A stretch of 5,267 bases of DNA from CAYYBZ01 sp964470285 [NCBI: uncultured Oligoflexia bacterium]. Its GTDB lineage: Bacteria; Bdellovibrionota_G; CAYYBZ01. The notes beneath the pieces are model-generated. The model was not told where the DNA came from, searched no databases, and saw nothing but the letters and a program-made list of their open reading frames with translations. The stretch spans positions 1-5,267 of the forward strand of contig CAYYBZ010000173.1 in NCBI GenBank assembly GCA_964470285.1, given 5' to 3'. Made by a program: the position numbers and the translations under genes. This document shows, piece by piece, positions 5,262 to 5,267 of the stretch; the stretch's first letter is position 1; the number at the start of each line of letters is the position of its first letter.

Positions 5262-5267
5262 GGCCTC

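Overview
The window (about 40% G+C by eye) looks like the chromosome of a free-living, diderm, motile or pilus-bearing anaerobe-type bacterium that uses selenocysteine, most likely from the Desulfobacterota/Myxococcota-like ('deltaproteobacterial') world or a related uncultured phylum. This rests on the pilin style (conserved N-terminal helix followed by an IYDGEVAYY stretch and a GDLDGDG loop), the RpfG-like HD-GYP regulator, and a strongly predicted selenoprotein. The lineage is inference and no marker here settles it.

Layout. Positions 1-1283 and 1284-2642, all on the minus strand, form one tight gene string read from right to left: radA (DNA repair ATPase), a secreted metallophosphatase-like protein whose reading frame runs through an in-frame TGA (1122-1124), and then the first 25 codons of a PilB/GspE-type secretion or pilus ATPase that leaves the window at position 1. 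radA and the metallophosphatase-like gene abut directly (TAA then ATG). A 101-bp divergent intergenic region (2643-2743) separates this string from a plus-strand type IV pilin gene (2744-3259). The pilin gene converges, with 3 bp between the stop codons, on a minus-strand pair: a coiled-coil protein of unknown function (4746-5261) followed 13 bp later by a REC-GAF-HD-GYP response regulator (3263-4732).

Main result. The metallophosphatase-like gene would normally be called as starting at a GTG at 1109, after the TGA. Read through the TGA, the frame continues to an ATG at 1283 directly after the radA stop. It gains a ribosome binding site, a clear signal peptide and the missing first beta-strand of the fold, ending in Cys-Gly-TGA-Pro exactly where related proteins, as I remember them, have Cys-Gly-Cys. 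A perfect 6-bp hairpin with a GGC loop lies 28 nt downstream of the TGA and fits the known bacterial SECIS geometry. I conclude that this is a selenoprotein with a Cys-Gly-Sec redox or metal-binding motif on a scaffold that has lost most of the usual metal ligands.

How the genes may work together. Pilin, PilB/GspE-type ATPase and HD-GYP c-di-GMP phosphodiesterase together suggest a locus touching on type IV pilus or type II secretion biogenesis and its control by c-di-GMP. radA and the selenoprotein appear to be transcriptional passengers of the same string rather than pilus parts. No mobile element, CRISPR array, tRNA or rRNA was seen, and no gene-free stretch exceeds 101 bp.
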